Made by a program: the position numbers and the translations under genes
Notes under the pieces: model-generated
What the model was told of the DNA's origin: nothing
Database searches by the model: none
Seen by the model: only the letters and a program-made list of their open reading frames with translations
Source: Archangium lansingense
Lineage (GTDB): Bacteria; Myxococcota; Myxococcia; Myxococcales; Myxococcaceae
Assembly: GCF_026626635.1 (NCBI RefSeq)
Contig: NZ_JAPNKA010000001.1
Span: forward strand, 10,462,501 to 10,526,500
DNA: 64,000 bases
Direction of reading: 5' to 3'
Part shown: in pieces, positions 16,389 to 24,121 of the stretch
How positions within the stretch are numbered: the stretch's first letter is position 1
Layout: every line of letters starts with the position of its first letter

Positions 16389-17939
16389 GTGAGACGGCTC
16401 GTCACCGGACTGGCCTTGTTGGCGGCCCTCTCGGGGTGCTCGCGCAAGGAGCAGCGGTCCGTGGAGCCGGCGACCCCAGCCCCCGTGGACAGCGCCGCGA
16501 AGGCGGACGCACCGGGAGCCATCCTCCTGCTGTCCGCGGATACCCGCGGCTACCTGGGCCCCTGCGGCTGCAGCGAGAACATGCGCGGAGGCATCGCGCG
16601 CGCGGCCTCGCAGGTGAAGGAGGCGCGCAAGGGCGCCCTGCCCGTCCTCTACGTGGACGGCGGTGACAGCCTCTTCGGAGAGCCCAAGCTGAAGCCGGAG
16701 CAGGTGCCCCAGGAGGAGCGCAAGGCCAAGGCGCTCGCCGAGGCCATGAAGGGCATGGGCCTGACGGTGCGCGCGACGGGAGAGCTGGACGACGCGCGTG
16801 GCGCCGGCTTCCGTCAGGGACTGGGGCTGCCCGAGCTGGAGCCCGGTGGCGTGAAGGTGCTGGCCGCTGGAGCGCGCAAGGTGGGCGTGGTGAGCGCCGC
16901 GGACGCGGCTGGGCTGAAGCAGGCTGCCGCCAAGGCCCGCGCTGGGGGTGCCGCCTTCGTGGTGGGCCTCTTCCATGGCACCGTGCAGGAGGCCCAGCAG
17001 GCCGTGTCCACGCCGGAGCTGGGGGTGGACCTGGTGCTGGCCACGCACACCGCCTCCGAGTTCGATGGCGAGGAGAACAAGCTGGTGCGCGACGCGGTGC
17101 CCATCGTGGCGCTGCAGAGCAAGGGCCGCTCGCTGCTGCGCGTGGACCTGGCCTATGGCGCGAAGCCGGGCCACTTCACCCTCCAGAAGACGGCGGAGGA
17201 CAGCGAGCGCGAGGCCTCCTCTATCGAGCGGCGTCTGGCGCTGATGGACAAGGAGATCAACCTCCCCGGCATCTCCCCGGACCGCAAGCAACTGCTGCAG
17301 CAGAAGCGAGAGGAGCTGGTAGCGCGCCGGCAGACCCTGCTCACTGCGCCGGTGGCCGCGGCTGGCGAGGGCGACAGCTTCTCGGTGCGCTTCGTCCCCC
17401 TGGAGTCCACCCTCCCCTCGGACCCGGCGGCCCAGGCGGTGGTGAACACCTACGACGCGGACGTGGGGAAGATGAACCTCGAGTGGGCCAAGGCCCATGG
17501 CCAGGACTGCCCCGCCCCGGAGAAGGGCCAGGCCGCCTTCGTGGGCAACACCGCCTGTGCCGAGTGCCACGCGGAGTCCTTCCCGGTGTGGGAGGCCTCC
17601 AAGCACCACCACGCCTGGAAGACGCTGGAGGACGTGGGCAAGCAGTTCCACCTCAACTGCACCGGCTGCCACGTCACCGGCTGGGAGAAGCCCGGCGGGG
17701 TGTGCCGCCTGGACAAGGTGGCCGGCCGCGAGAACGTGGGCTGCGAGAGCTGTCACGGGCCGGGCTCGCTCCACGCCGAGGACCCGTCCGCCGACAACAT
17801 CGTCGCCCGCCCCGGTCAGGACATGTGCGTCACCTGCCACAACCGGGAGAACTCGCCCCACTTCGACTTCGCCACCTACGTGCCGAGGATTCTCGGCCCT
17901 GGCCACGGCCAGCCACTGACGGTGAAGCCGAAGCCCTAG
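16389..17939 (+). CDS. Lipoprotein with metallophosphatase-like domain and four c-type haem sites
   Basis: A 516-residue lipoprotein with a clean lipobox, LSGC, at Cys17. Residues 40-260 resemble the 5'-nucleotidase/UshA metallophosphatase fold (LLLSADTRGYLGPCGC, VDGGDSLFG, VVGLFHG, LATHTASEF). Metal ligands are partly replaced and the CGC motif is unusual. Residues 280-335 are helical. Residues 385-500 hold four CXXCH haem motifs: C390-H394, C424-H428, C452-H456 and C480-H484, plus extra His residues (SKHHHAW) that could be distal ligands. This arrangement is like cytochrome c554-type proteins. The GTG at 16389 starts the signal peptide. A role in periplasmic or outer-membrane electron transfer is inferred. 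Confidence 0.82.
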   Translation: MRRLVTGLALLAALSGCSRKEQRSVEPATPAPVDSAAKADAPGAILLLSADTRGYLGPCGCSENMRGGIARAASQVKEARKGALPVLYVDGGDSLFGEPKLKPEQVPQEERKAKALAEAMKGMGLTVRATGELDDARGAGFRQGLGLPELEPGGVKVLAAGARKVGVVSAADAAGLKQAAAKARAGGAAFVVGLFHGTVQEAQQAVSTPELGVDLVLATHTASEFDGEENKLVRDAVPIVALQSKGRSLLRVDLAYGAKPGHFTLQKTAEDSEREASSIERRLALMDKEINLPGISPDRKQLLQQKREELVARRQTLLTAPVAAAGEGDSFSVRFVPLESTLPSDPAAQAVVNTYDADVGKMNLEWAKAHGQDCPAPEKGQAAFVGNTACAECHAESFPVWEASKHHHAWKTLEDVGKQFHLNCTGCHVTGWEKPGGVCRLDKVAGRENVGCESCHGPGSLHAEDPSADNIVARPGQDMCVTCHNRENSPHFDFATYVPRILGPGHGQPLTVKPKP

Positions 17940-17961
17940 AGCACATCCAGGCGGTGCGTTT

Positions 17962-17989
17962 CTTCCCGTTGGAATCATCCAAGGGGAAG
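17962..17989 (+). terminator. Hairpin after cytochrome gene
   Basis: CTTCCCGTTGGA (17962-17973) pairs with TCCAAGGGGAAG (17978-17989) around an ATCA loop, with one mismatch. It stands 22 bases after the cytochrome stop codon. There is no clear T-run after it, so termination is plausible but not certain. Confidence 0.4.
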
Positions 17990-18087
17990 ATGGCCCGCCC
18001 GGATGCTTGTTTGTATGAAGCCAAAAGCATCGAACACTTGAGTCTCCAACCAACCCGGCCCCTCTGGCAGCCGGCTCCCAGGTGACC

Positions 18088-20064
18088 ATGCAGTCCTTCA
18101 GCCTGATTCTCCTGGTCCTTACCTCCGTACCGCCTGCCAAGGACGCGGTGCCGACGCCGACGACGCCGCCCGGAATGCGGGTGCTCGGCGCGCAGGACAA
18201 GCAGCAGCTGGTGGGCGCCGCCCGCACCGCCCAGGATCCCGAGCCGCCCATCCAATCCGCCGAGGAGGTGCTGGAGGATCTGCGGAACGAGGCCGCCGGC
18301 ATCGAGGAGCCTCCGGAGGAGGAGTCCACCGAGCTGGAGGAGATGCGAGCGCTGGAGGGCGCCACGTTGGACCCGGGTGCCCGGCCCAACGCCGAGGTGC
18401 TCCAGTCGCTGCGCCGCCTGGGCCTGGCCAACCCGCTGCGCCAGCGCATGCTGGACGCGCTGGAGGAGCCCACCTTCAACGAGGACGAGGAGCTGGGCGA
18501 GCTGCCCCTCATCACCGACCTGTCGAACTTCGACGTGGCGCGGGTGCAGCCCAAGTACGACATCCCGGTGGAGATGCAGCCGCTGGTGGCCCAGTACATC
18601 CAGTTCTTCCAGGGGCCGGGCCGCAAGTGGTTCCGCAAGTGGGTCAGCCGCTCCACCCGCTACCTGCCGGTGATGCAGCCCATCCTCGAGGCCCAGGGGC
18701 TGCCGCGCGACACGGTGTACCTGGCGATGATTGAAAGTGGCTTCTCCCCCACCGCCTACTCCTGGGCGCACGCCTCCGGGCCCTGGCAGTTCATCTCCAG
18801 CACCGGCCGCCAGTACGGACTGCACCAGGACTTCTGGGTGGACGAGCGGAGAGATCCCATCAAGGCCACCTACGCGGCCGCGCGCTACCTGAGAGATCTG
18901 CACAAGGAGCTGGGCCACTGGTACCTGGCGTGGGCGGGCTACAACACCGGCAGCGGCCGGGTGCGCCGGCTGGTGGAGCGCCATGGCTCGGATGACTTCT
19001 GGGTCATCTCCGCGGAGAAGGGGCTGGCGCTGGAGACGAAGCACTATGTGCCCAAGCTCATCGCCGCGGCGCTCATCGCCAAGCACCCCTCGGCCTTCGG
19101 CTTCTCCGAGGACGAGTTCGTCTACGAGCAAGCCCTCTCGTTCGACGAGGTGAAGATCAACGACGCCACGGACCTGGACGTGATTGCCCGGGCGGCGGGC
19201 GTGTCGGTGGTGGACCTCCAGGATCTCAACCCCGAGCTGCGGCGCTGGTGCACCCCGCCGGCGAGCGCGAAGAACCCCTACGTGCTGCGCCTGCCCCAGG
19301 GCACGGCCGCGCGCTTCGCGGAGAACTTCGCCAAGCTGCCGGCCAAGGAGCGGCTCACCTTCCGCATCCACAAGGTGAAGCGCGGAGACACGCTGTCGCA
19401 GATCGCCCTCACCTACGGCACGGCGCCTGAAGCCATCCTGCAGATGAACCGGCTCAAGAGCGTGAAGACGCTGCGGCTGAACGCGGAGCTGGTGATTCCG
19501 GTGCCGGCCTCGCGCGGCGGGGGCAAGACGGAGGGGGACAACGCGCTGGCGCGCAAGGTGGCGCAGGCGCGGCGCAGCGGCGTGACGGTGCTGCGGCCCG
19601 AGGACGAGGTGCCCGCCGGGACGCCTCGAGGCCCCGTGGCCACCGGCCCCATCAAGACGGAGACCATCAGCGGCCGCAAGCGCATCACCTACGGCGTGCA
19701 GTCCGGAGACAGCCTGTGGGCCATCGCCCAGCGCTTCCAGGTGAACGTGGACGACATGCGCAAGTGGAACAACCTCACGGTGCGCGCCAGCAAGAAGGCC
19801 CTGAAGGTGGGCTCGGTGCTGTACGTGTGGCCGGACAACGCGCCCAAGCAGGTGGAGGAGCGCGCGGGCACCGTCATCGCCCAGCGGGCCCCGGCCGGTA
19901 ACGCGGGCCGCCCCGGCACCGTGCACGAGCTGGCCGCCGGTGAGTCCATCTGGAGCGTTGCCCAGCGCTACGGTGTCTCCGTGGAGGACCTCAAGCGCTG
20001 GAACAACATCAAGGACACCACCCGCCTGCCCACCGGCCTGCGCCTCACGGTGAAGGCCCCGTAG
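18088..20064 (+). CDS. MltD-like lytic transglycosylase with three LysM domains
   Basis: A 658-residue exported murein hydrolase that cleaves the MurNAc-GlcNAc bond to form anhydro ends. An N-terminal hydrophobic segment (1-16) is followed by a long acidic linker. The SLT domain has the catalytic Glu216 in AMIESGFSP, then SGPWQF..STGRQYG and AWAGYNTGSGRV. Three LysM repeats lie at about 425-475, 532-583 and 611-657 (each GDxLxxIAxxY...W/MN). E. coli MltD has two LysM domains, so this is longer. ATG at 18088 follows AGGTGA closely; GTG at 18082 is the alternative. It is convergent with the pseudopilin operon. Confidence 0.9.
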   Translation: MQSFSLILLVLTSVPPAKDAVPTPTTPPGMRVLGAQDKQQLVGAARTAQDPEPPIQSAEEVLEDLRNEAAGIEEPPEEESTELEEMRALEGATLDPGARPNAEVLQSLRRLGLANPLRQRMLDALEEPTFNEDEELGELPLITDLSNFDVARVQPKYDIPVEMQPLVAQYIQFFQGPGRKWFRKWVSRSTRYLPVMQPILEAQGLPRDTVYLAMIESGFSPTAYSWAHASGPWQFISSTGRQYGLHQDFWVDERRDPIKATYAAARYLRDLHKELGHWYLAWAGYNTGSGRVRRLVERHGSDDFWVISAEKGLALETKHYVPKLIAAALIAKHPSAFGFSEDEFVYEQALSFDEVKINDATDLDVIARAAGVSVVDLQDLNPELRRWCTPPASAKNPYVLRLPQGTAARFAENFAKLPAKERLTFRIHKVKRGDTLSQIALTYGTAPEAILQMNRLKSVKTLRLNAELVIPVPASRGGGKTEGDNALARKVAQARRSGVTVLRPEDEVPAGTPRGPVATGPIKTETISGRKRITYGVQSGDSLWAIAQRFQVNVDDMRKWNNLTVRASKKALKVGSVLYVWPDNAPKQVEERAGTVIAQRAPAGNAGRPGTVHELAAGESIWSVAQRYGVSVEDLKRWNNIKDTTRLPTGLRLTVKAP

Positions 20065-20071
20065 AGGTCCG

Positions 20072-20092
20072 AAGGCCCCGGAGAGGGGCCTT
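20072..20092. terminator. Bidirectional terminator hairpin
   Basis: AAGGCCCC (20072-20079) pairs perfectly with GGGGCCTT (20085-20092) around GGAGA. It lies between the stop of the transglycosylase gene (20064) and the stop of the leftward pseudopilin operon (20098), so it can serve both. Confidence 0.65.
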
Positions 20093-20097
20093 CCCGC

Positions 20098-20277
20098 TCA
20101 GGGAACGGGCGACTGGATGATGTAGTAGATCGACTGGAAGTACTTCCCCAGTGCGTCGATCATCTGCACCAGGAAGGGCCAGCCGAGGGTGCCAAAGCCC
20201 AACAAGGCCGCGGAGACGACCACGTACTCGACCATGGCCTGACCGCGACGGCGCAGCGGGAGCATCCGGGACTTCAT
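20098..20277 (-). CDS. Small Flp/TadE-like pseudopilin (59 residues)
   Basis: A 59-residue protein encoded by the last gene of the pseudopilin operon. The N-terminus has basic residues, RRRGQA, and then MVEYVVVSAALLGFG, a hydrophobic helix with an acidic residue (Glu17) near its start. This is the layout of Flp pilins and TadE prepilin-like signals (GQAxVEY). The C-terminal part (GKYFQSIYYIIQSPVP) is short. The ATG follows the stop of the cysteine-rich gene by one base, with GGAGGAG upstream overlapping that stop. It may be a major or minor pilin subunit or a membrane helper. No prepilin peptidase or Tad ATPase is in the window. Confidence 0.75.
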   Translation of the reverse strand: MKSRMLPLRRRGQAMVEYVVVSAALLGFGTLGWPFLVQMIDALGKYFQSIYYIIQSPVP

Positions 20278-20278
20278 G

Positions 20279-20527
20279 TCACTCCTCCTCTCCGCCGCCC
20301 TGCCGGCAGTCCTTCGAGCACTCCTGGGCCATCATGTTGCAGACCCGGGCGCAGTCGGACGCCGAGGTCTTCGAGCGCTTCTGGCACTGGACGGTGCAGT
20401 CCTTCACGTCCGCCTTGCACTCGGCCTCACAGGCCTCGGGCGTCTGCTTGCGCTTGCCCTGGGCGACCGCGAGGCCCCCGCCCAAAACGAAGGCGCCCAT
20501 CATCACCAGGATCCACATCCGCTTCAT
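20279..20527 (-). CDS. Exported small protein with eight cysteines in paired CX3C motifs
   Basis: An 82-residue protein with a signal peptide at about 1-22 (ending AVA or so). The mature part has eight Cys at 33, 37, 44, 48, 59, 63, 70 and 74. The spacing is CX3C-X6-CX3C-X10-CX3C-X6-CX3C, a symmetric duplication of a twin-CX3C unit. Such spacing on helices gives disulfide-stapled hairpins like CHCH domains. I know no named bacterial family with this exact pattern. It sits inside the pseudopilin operon, one base before the Flp-like gene, so a periplasmic assembly, chaperone or surface role is possible. Confidence 0.75.
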   Translation of the reverse strand: MKRMWILVMMGAFVLGGGLAVAQGKRKQTPEACEAECKADVKDCTVQCQKRSKTSASDCARVCNMMAQECSKDCRQGGGEEE

Positions 20528-20564
20528 CTCGTCCTCCGTCTCTCGTGTGTTGGCGCGGCGCGCG

Positions 20565-21413
20565 CTACAAGGGCTGATCCAGCGTGATGTACAGCTTCAC
20601 TCCATCGTCCTGTTGCTGCACCAGCGCGGTGGCGCGGGAGCTTCCCCGACTCACCTGCAGGTGCGTCTCCCGGGGGCTCGCCTCCGACGAGGACTCCAGC
20701 GTCCACCCCTGCACGGCGAAGGACTCGCGGTAGAAGTCGCTCAGCGCCTTCACCTGTCCCTCGGGCAGCTCCGCCAGCACCGAGTACTGGATGCGCCCCT
20801 CGCGGCGGAGGGTGAGCACCACCGGCTCCTCCACCTCGGGAGGCATGGGGAGCCCGGCGGGAACCGGGGTGCCCCCCTTCAGGAACGAATCCACCTGTCC
20901 GGCGGAGACGAACACCGCCGTCTCCCCGCCCTGGGCCATCGCCGACACGGTGTGCACCCGCTTGGATTCAGGCTCCATGTAGGCCACATAGCCAGCATTG
21001 CTGTTGTAGTAGTGCTCCACGGGCGGCAGGCCCGCCTTCTCCAGCGCCTCGCGGTAGAAGCCCAGCACCTGCTGCGGCGAGTCGGGCGTCATGAACCAGG
21101 CCGCGGCCAGGTTCGAGCCCGGCAGAAAGTCCGCCGCCAGAGCCTGGGGCACCGCGTCCTTGTAGGGAGGCAGCCCGCCAGTGGCCCGCTGGAGGATCTC
21201 CTTCTCCTCCTCCGAGGGGCCCTTGCGCCAGTCCGGCGAGGTGTCCTCCCCGGCCTGAGCCTCCATCATGCCGTCCAGGGCCTCCTCTTCATCCAGCACA
21301 TTCCCATGGACGCCCATCTCCCAGCCAAAGCCGATGAGCGACCCCACCACCATGATGGAGAAGACCAGCAGGACGGTCCGCAGCAGCGGTGATGGACCTC
21401 GAGACATCAGCAT
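20565..21413 (-). CDS. Membrane-anchored protein of the pseudopilin operon
   Basis: A 282-residue protein with one N-terminal membrane segment (about residues 10-30) and a periplasmic part. Residues 95-180 and 195-280 may be two related alpha/beta domains, since each contains a (Q)VLGFYREALEKAGL- or VKALSDFYRESFAVQGW-like helix followed by strands. This suggests an internal duplication. The ATG at 21413 overlaps the stop of the TadE-like gene upstream (21407-21409), and a second in-frame ATG is at 21407. I do not recognise the family. Its position suggests a part in assembling or presenting the pseudopilins. Confidence 0.7.
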   Translation of the reverse strand: MLMSRGPSPLLRTVLLVFSIMVVGSLIGFGWEMGVHGNVLDEEEALDGMMEAQAGEDTSPDWRKGPSEEEKEILQRATGGLPPYKDAVPQALAADFLPGSNLAAAWFMTPDSPQQVLGFYREALEKAGLPPVEHYYNSNAGYVAYMEPESKRVHTVSAMAQGGETAVFVSAGQVDSFLKGGTPVPAGLPMPPEVEEPVVLTLRREGRIQYSVLAELPEGQVKALSDFYRESFAVQGWTLESSSEASPRETHLQVSRGSSRATALVQQQDDGVKLYITLDQPL

Positions 21414-22522
21414 TTCTTCTTCTGCGCCGTCTTGCAGCCCATGTAGTACTTGCCACGCTTGCCGTGGGTCTTCTCGTAGGGGTTGTTCGACCAGTCCTTC
21501 CAGGGCGTGGAGTAGTACTGGGGCGAGCCACTGTCCTGCTGGATCTTCTGCAGGGGCGGCGACGTGCCCATCTTCGTCAGGGACACGTTGGGCGTGACGG
21601 GGTCATCCGGCCTGCTGAAAGCAATCATGGGGCTCAGCAGCTTGTTGCTCGCCTGCGTGAGGAAGGCCGTCGTGGCCAGCTGGAAGGGCGTGTAGAGCAT
21701 GTTGCCGCTGTAGACGAGGTCCACCCGATCATACAGCGGTCCACTCTTGGTGCCGGGCGCCACCGCCATGTCGACCTGCGACTCCCCCTCGCCGCCGTTC
21801 GCCGGGACCTCGTTCACGGCCCACGAGTCCATCAGGATGGCGTAGCGCTGCTCGGCCAGGTAGTAGGCGGTGTCCGCCTTACCCGCCGTGGCGTTGTCGT
21901 GGATGCTGCTGCCGTTGTTGCTCCAGTTCTCCTTGCTCATCTTCTCGCTGCCAGCGAACTCCTGGAGGAAGCTCTTGGGCAGGAGGTAGTTCTCCACGAC
22001 CTCCTGGCCGTGGCACTCGTACATGCCGCCGGCCCGCGCGAACTGGTTGTGGTAGTCCTGGTAGAGGCTCGCCCCGAGCACTCCTACGTTCCGCTGGACG
22101 GCCTCGCACGTCACCTGGTGGGCGCCCTCGTTGAGCCAGCAGACATGGCCGCTGAGGGCCTTGCCCTTGTGGTGGTCCTCACCGTCGCAGTCGTTCGTCT
22201 TGCCGTTGCTGGCCGTGTAGGAGTCGCCACTGGACTCGTGGTCGCAGTACATCAGGCGCGCCTGATGCTGGACCTCGAGGTTTCCACCGAGCGGCTTCTT
22301 GTCGCTCGCGCCGCCCTTGAGGCCGCGGCTGTTCGGCTGCGTGTAGTTCTGCCCCGCGAAGTCCCAGGGCGTGCTCACCACCGCCTCCTGGAGATCGCCC
22401 GCGTAGCGCAGCAGATCGTCCAGGAACAGGGCATACATGAAAGCGGGGATGATGATGAGCATGCTGATGGCCGCCTCCACCGAGGCGGCGCCGCGCTGCT
22501 TGGAATGGCGTGCGGTACGCAT
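21407..22522 (-). CDS. TadE-like pseudopilin, cysteine-containing
   Basis: A 371-residue protein with a TadE-type N-terminus. Basic residues and RGAASVEAAIS lead into a hydrophobic helix (to about residue 35), with Glu16 at the conserved early position. The remainder is a large polar extracytoplasmic domain rich in Asn, Gly and Tyr and holding several Cys (for example in YCDHES, NDCDGED and HVCWLNE). AGGAAG lies seven bases before the ATG. It is much larger than ordinary TadE (about 190 residues). Gaps of 24 bases upstream and an overlap downstream place it in the middle of the operon. Confidence 0.8.
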   Translation of the reverse strand: MRTARHSKQRGAASVEAAISMLIIIPAFMYALFLDDLLRYAGDLQEAVVSTPWDFAGQNYTQPNSRGLKGGASDKKPLGGNLEVQHQARLMYCDHESSGDSYTASNGKTNDCDGEDHHKGKALSGHVCWLNEGAHQVTCEAVQRNVGVLGASLYQDYHNQFARAGGMYECHGQEVVENYLLPKSFLQEFAGSEKMSKENWSNNGSSIHDNATAGKADTAYYLAEQRYAILMDSWAVNEVPANGGEGESQVDMAVAPGTKSGPLYDRVDLVYSGNMLYTPFQLATTAFLTQASNKLLSPMIAFSRPDDPVTPNVSLTKMGTSPPLQKIQQDSGSPQYYSTPWKDWSNNPYEKTHGKRGKYYMGCKTAQKKKC

Positions 22523-22546
22523 GGGATGTCTTCCTGAAAGGAGCCG

Positions 22547-24121
22547 CTACAGCGGCAGGTCGGAGACGGCCGCGGCAATCTGCGCCGCGTCCGTGTTGCC
22601 CGCGGCACTCAGTACCGCCGAGGCCTGGGTCGAGGTGAAGGGGTGGAGCTTGGCCCGCCAGAAGGGGTTGAACATGTTGGGCTGCTCCTGCCAGTCACCC
22701 AACCGGTGGTAGTAGACGAGCGCGTTGGAGATCGCCGCGCCCTGGTCGGGCGCCATGGAGATCTTTCCCGTCCCATTCTTCCCGTGCGTGAACTTCACCT
22801 CCGAATTGGAGTTGAGTTCCCATGGGGCCTTCTTCACGTCGCCCGTGCGCATCTTCATGGTGACGTAGCTGTAGACGTGGGGCTGCCCGAAGTCGTGGCT
22901 GGGGTCCGGATCCGCGCGGAACTTCATGAAGCAGTTGCCGCCCGCCGCGCACGCCATCAGGTCCTTGCTGTAAACGCCCTCGAACTTGTCGTGCTTGCCG
23001 CTCGTGTGCGCGCTGCTGGGATTGTGGCCGTTGGCGTTCTTGCCGGAGAAGATGGACGCCTCGTACCGCCCGGTCCAGATGCCATGGCGCCAGGTGCTGG
23101 TGAGCCGGCCGTGCTCGTCCGCTCCCACCACCTTGCCCTCGTTGTTGGAGGTCTGGCCGCCCTCCACCTCGCCGGTGCTGGCATTGTTGATCGTCTTGGC
23201 GGTTCCTTCGTGACCCGTCACCACGCTGATGCCCGAGCCCTGGATGCCGTTCATCAGGTCCTTCATGAACTGCGGGTGCAGGTAGAGGATGGGGTTCTTG
23301 CCGCGAGTGGCCGGCCACTCCGGCCGGGTGGCGTTGGCCACCTCGGTCATCACCTTGGCCCGCGCCGTCCGCGCGCTGTTGCCGGGCTTGCCGGAGCCCA
23401 CGCAGGGCATGCCGTCGATGACACAGGAGAACTCTGTCGCGTTGAGCCCGCCCACGGCCGAGCTCAGGGTGCTGGCCTCCTTGGCATTGGCCTGCTTGAT
23501 CTTCCCCATGTCGTTGGCCGTGCCACTGCGCAGCAGGTTCGCCGTCTGCGTGAAGACGGTCTGCTGGGACATGTGGATGGAGTCGATCATCATGTCCAGC
23601 GCCCGCACCGCCTGGTCGAAGCGCTGGTCGACGTTCTTGATCTCCTTGTCGAACTCCTTGCGCTTCTTGTCGAACTTCTTGGAGATCTTGTAGGCCTCAG
23701 CGGCGTCCTTGCAGTGCTTGCAGGCCGAGCCCGTCCAGGGGCAGGGCAAGCACAGCACCAGCTCGATGACGGCGATGGCCACGAAGTTGTCCTTGCCCTG
23801 GGTGAGCATGGAGGACGTCACCGTGGACGCGGCCATGTAGGCGTGCAGGCTGTTCATCGCCACGAAGGAGGCGGCGATGGCGCGGTTGCTGACGGCGAAA
23901 TAGTTGAGCGAGCGCGCCTCGACAACGGCCATGGAGTAGGCCATGGCGTCGCTGTGCTGCTGCAGACGCGTCTTGTTGCGCAGCGAGTGGCTGATTCCAA
24001 AGCTCAACGCCACCATCAACCCCAGCAACAGCAGGGAGAGGGCTGCCAGGACCAGAGCCTGCCCGCGCGGAGCCGTGAGGCGCGCACGCTTCTTCCTCAG
24101 TACTTGTTCGTGGTGCGGCAT
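22547..24121 (-). CDS. TadG-like pilus-assembly protein
   Basis: A 524-residue protein with the TadE/TadG N-terminal signature: basic residues, PRGQALVLAALSLLLLGLMVALSFG as the membrane helix (about 18-42), then a long helical region (RLQQHSDAMAYSMAVVEARSLNYFAVSNRA) typical of Tad secretion proteins. A Cys-rich stretch (LCLPCPWTGSACKHC) occurs near 130. A Lys/Glu/Asp-rich coiled-coil (about 150-180) follows. The start at 24121 overlaps the upstream TadE-like gene by 25 bases and lacks a good ribosome site, so the exact start is unsure. The large variable C-terminal domain is unknown. Confidence 0.8.
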   Translation of the reverse strand: MPHHEQVLRKKRARLTAPRGQALVLAALSLLLLGLMVALSFGISHSLRNKTRLQQHSDAMAYSMAVVEARSLNYFAVSNRAIAASFVAMNSLHAYMAASTVTSSMLTQGKDNFVAIAVIELVLCLPCPWTGSACKHCKDAAEAYKISKKFDKKRKEFDKEIKNVDQRFDQAVRALDMMIDSIHMSQQTVFTQTANLLRSGTANDMGKIKQANAKEASTLSSAVGGLNATEFSCVIDGMPCVGSGKPGNSARTARAKVMTEVANATRPEWPATRGKNPILYLHPQFMKDLMNGIQGSGISVVTGHEGTAKTINNASTGEVEGGQTSNNEGKVVGADEHGRLTSTWRHGIWTGRYEASIFSGKNANGHNPSSAHTSGKHDKFEGVYSKDLMACAAGGNCFMKFRADPDPSHDFGQPHVYSYVTMKMRTGDVKKAPWELNSNSEVKFTHGKNGTGKISMAPDQGAAISNALVYYHRLGDWQEQPNMFNPFWRAKLHPFTSTQASAVLSAAGNTDAAQIAAAVSDLPL

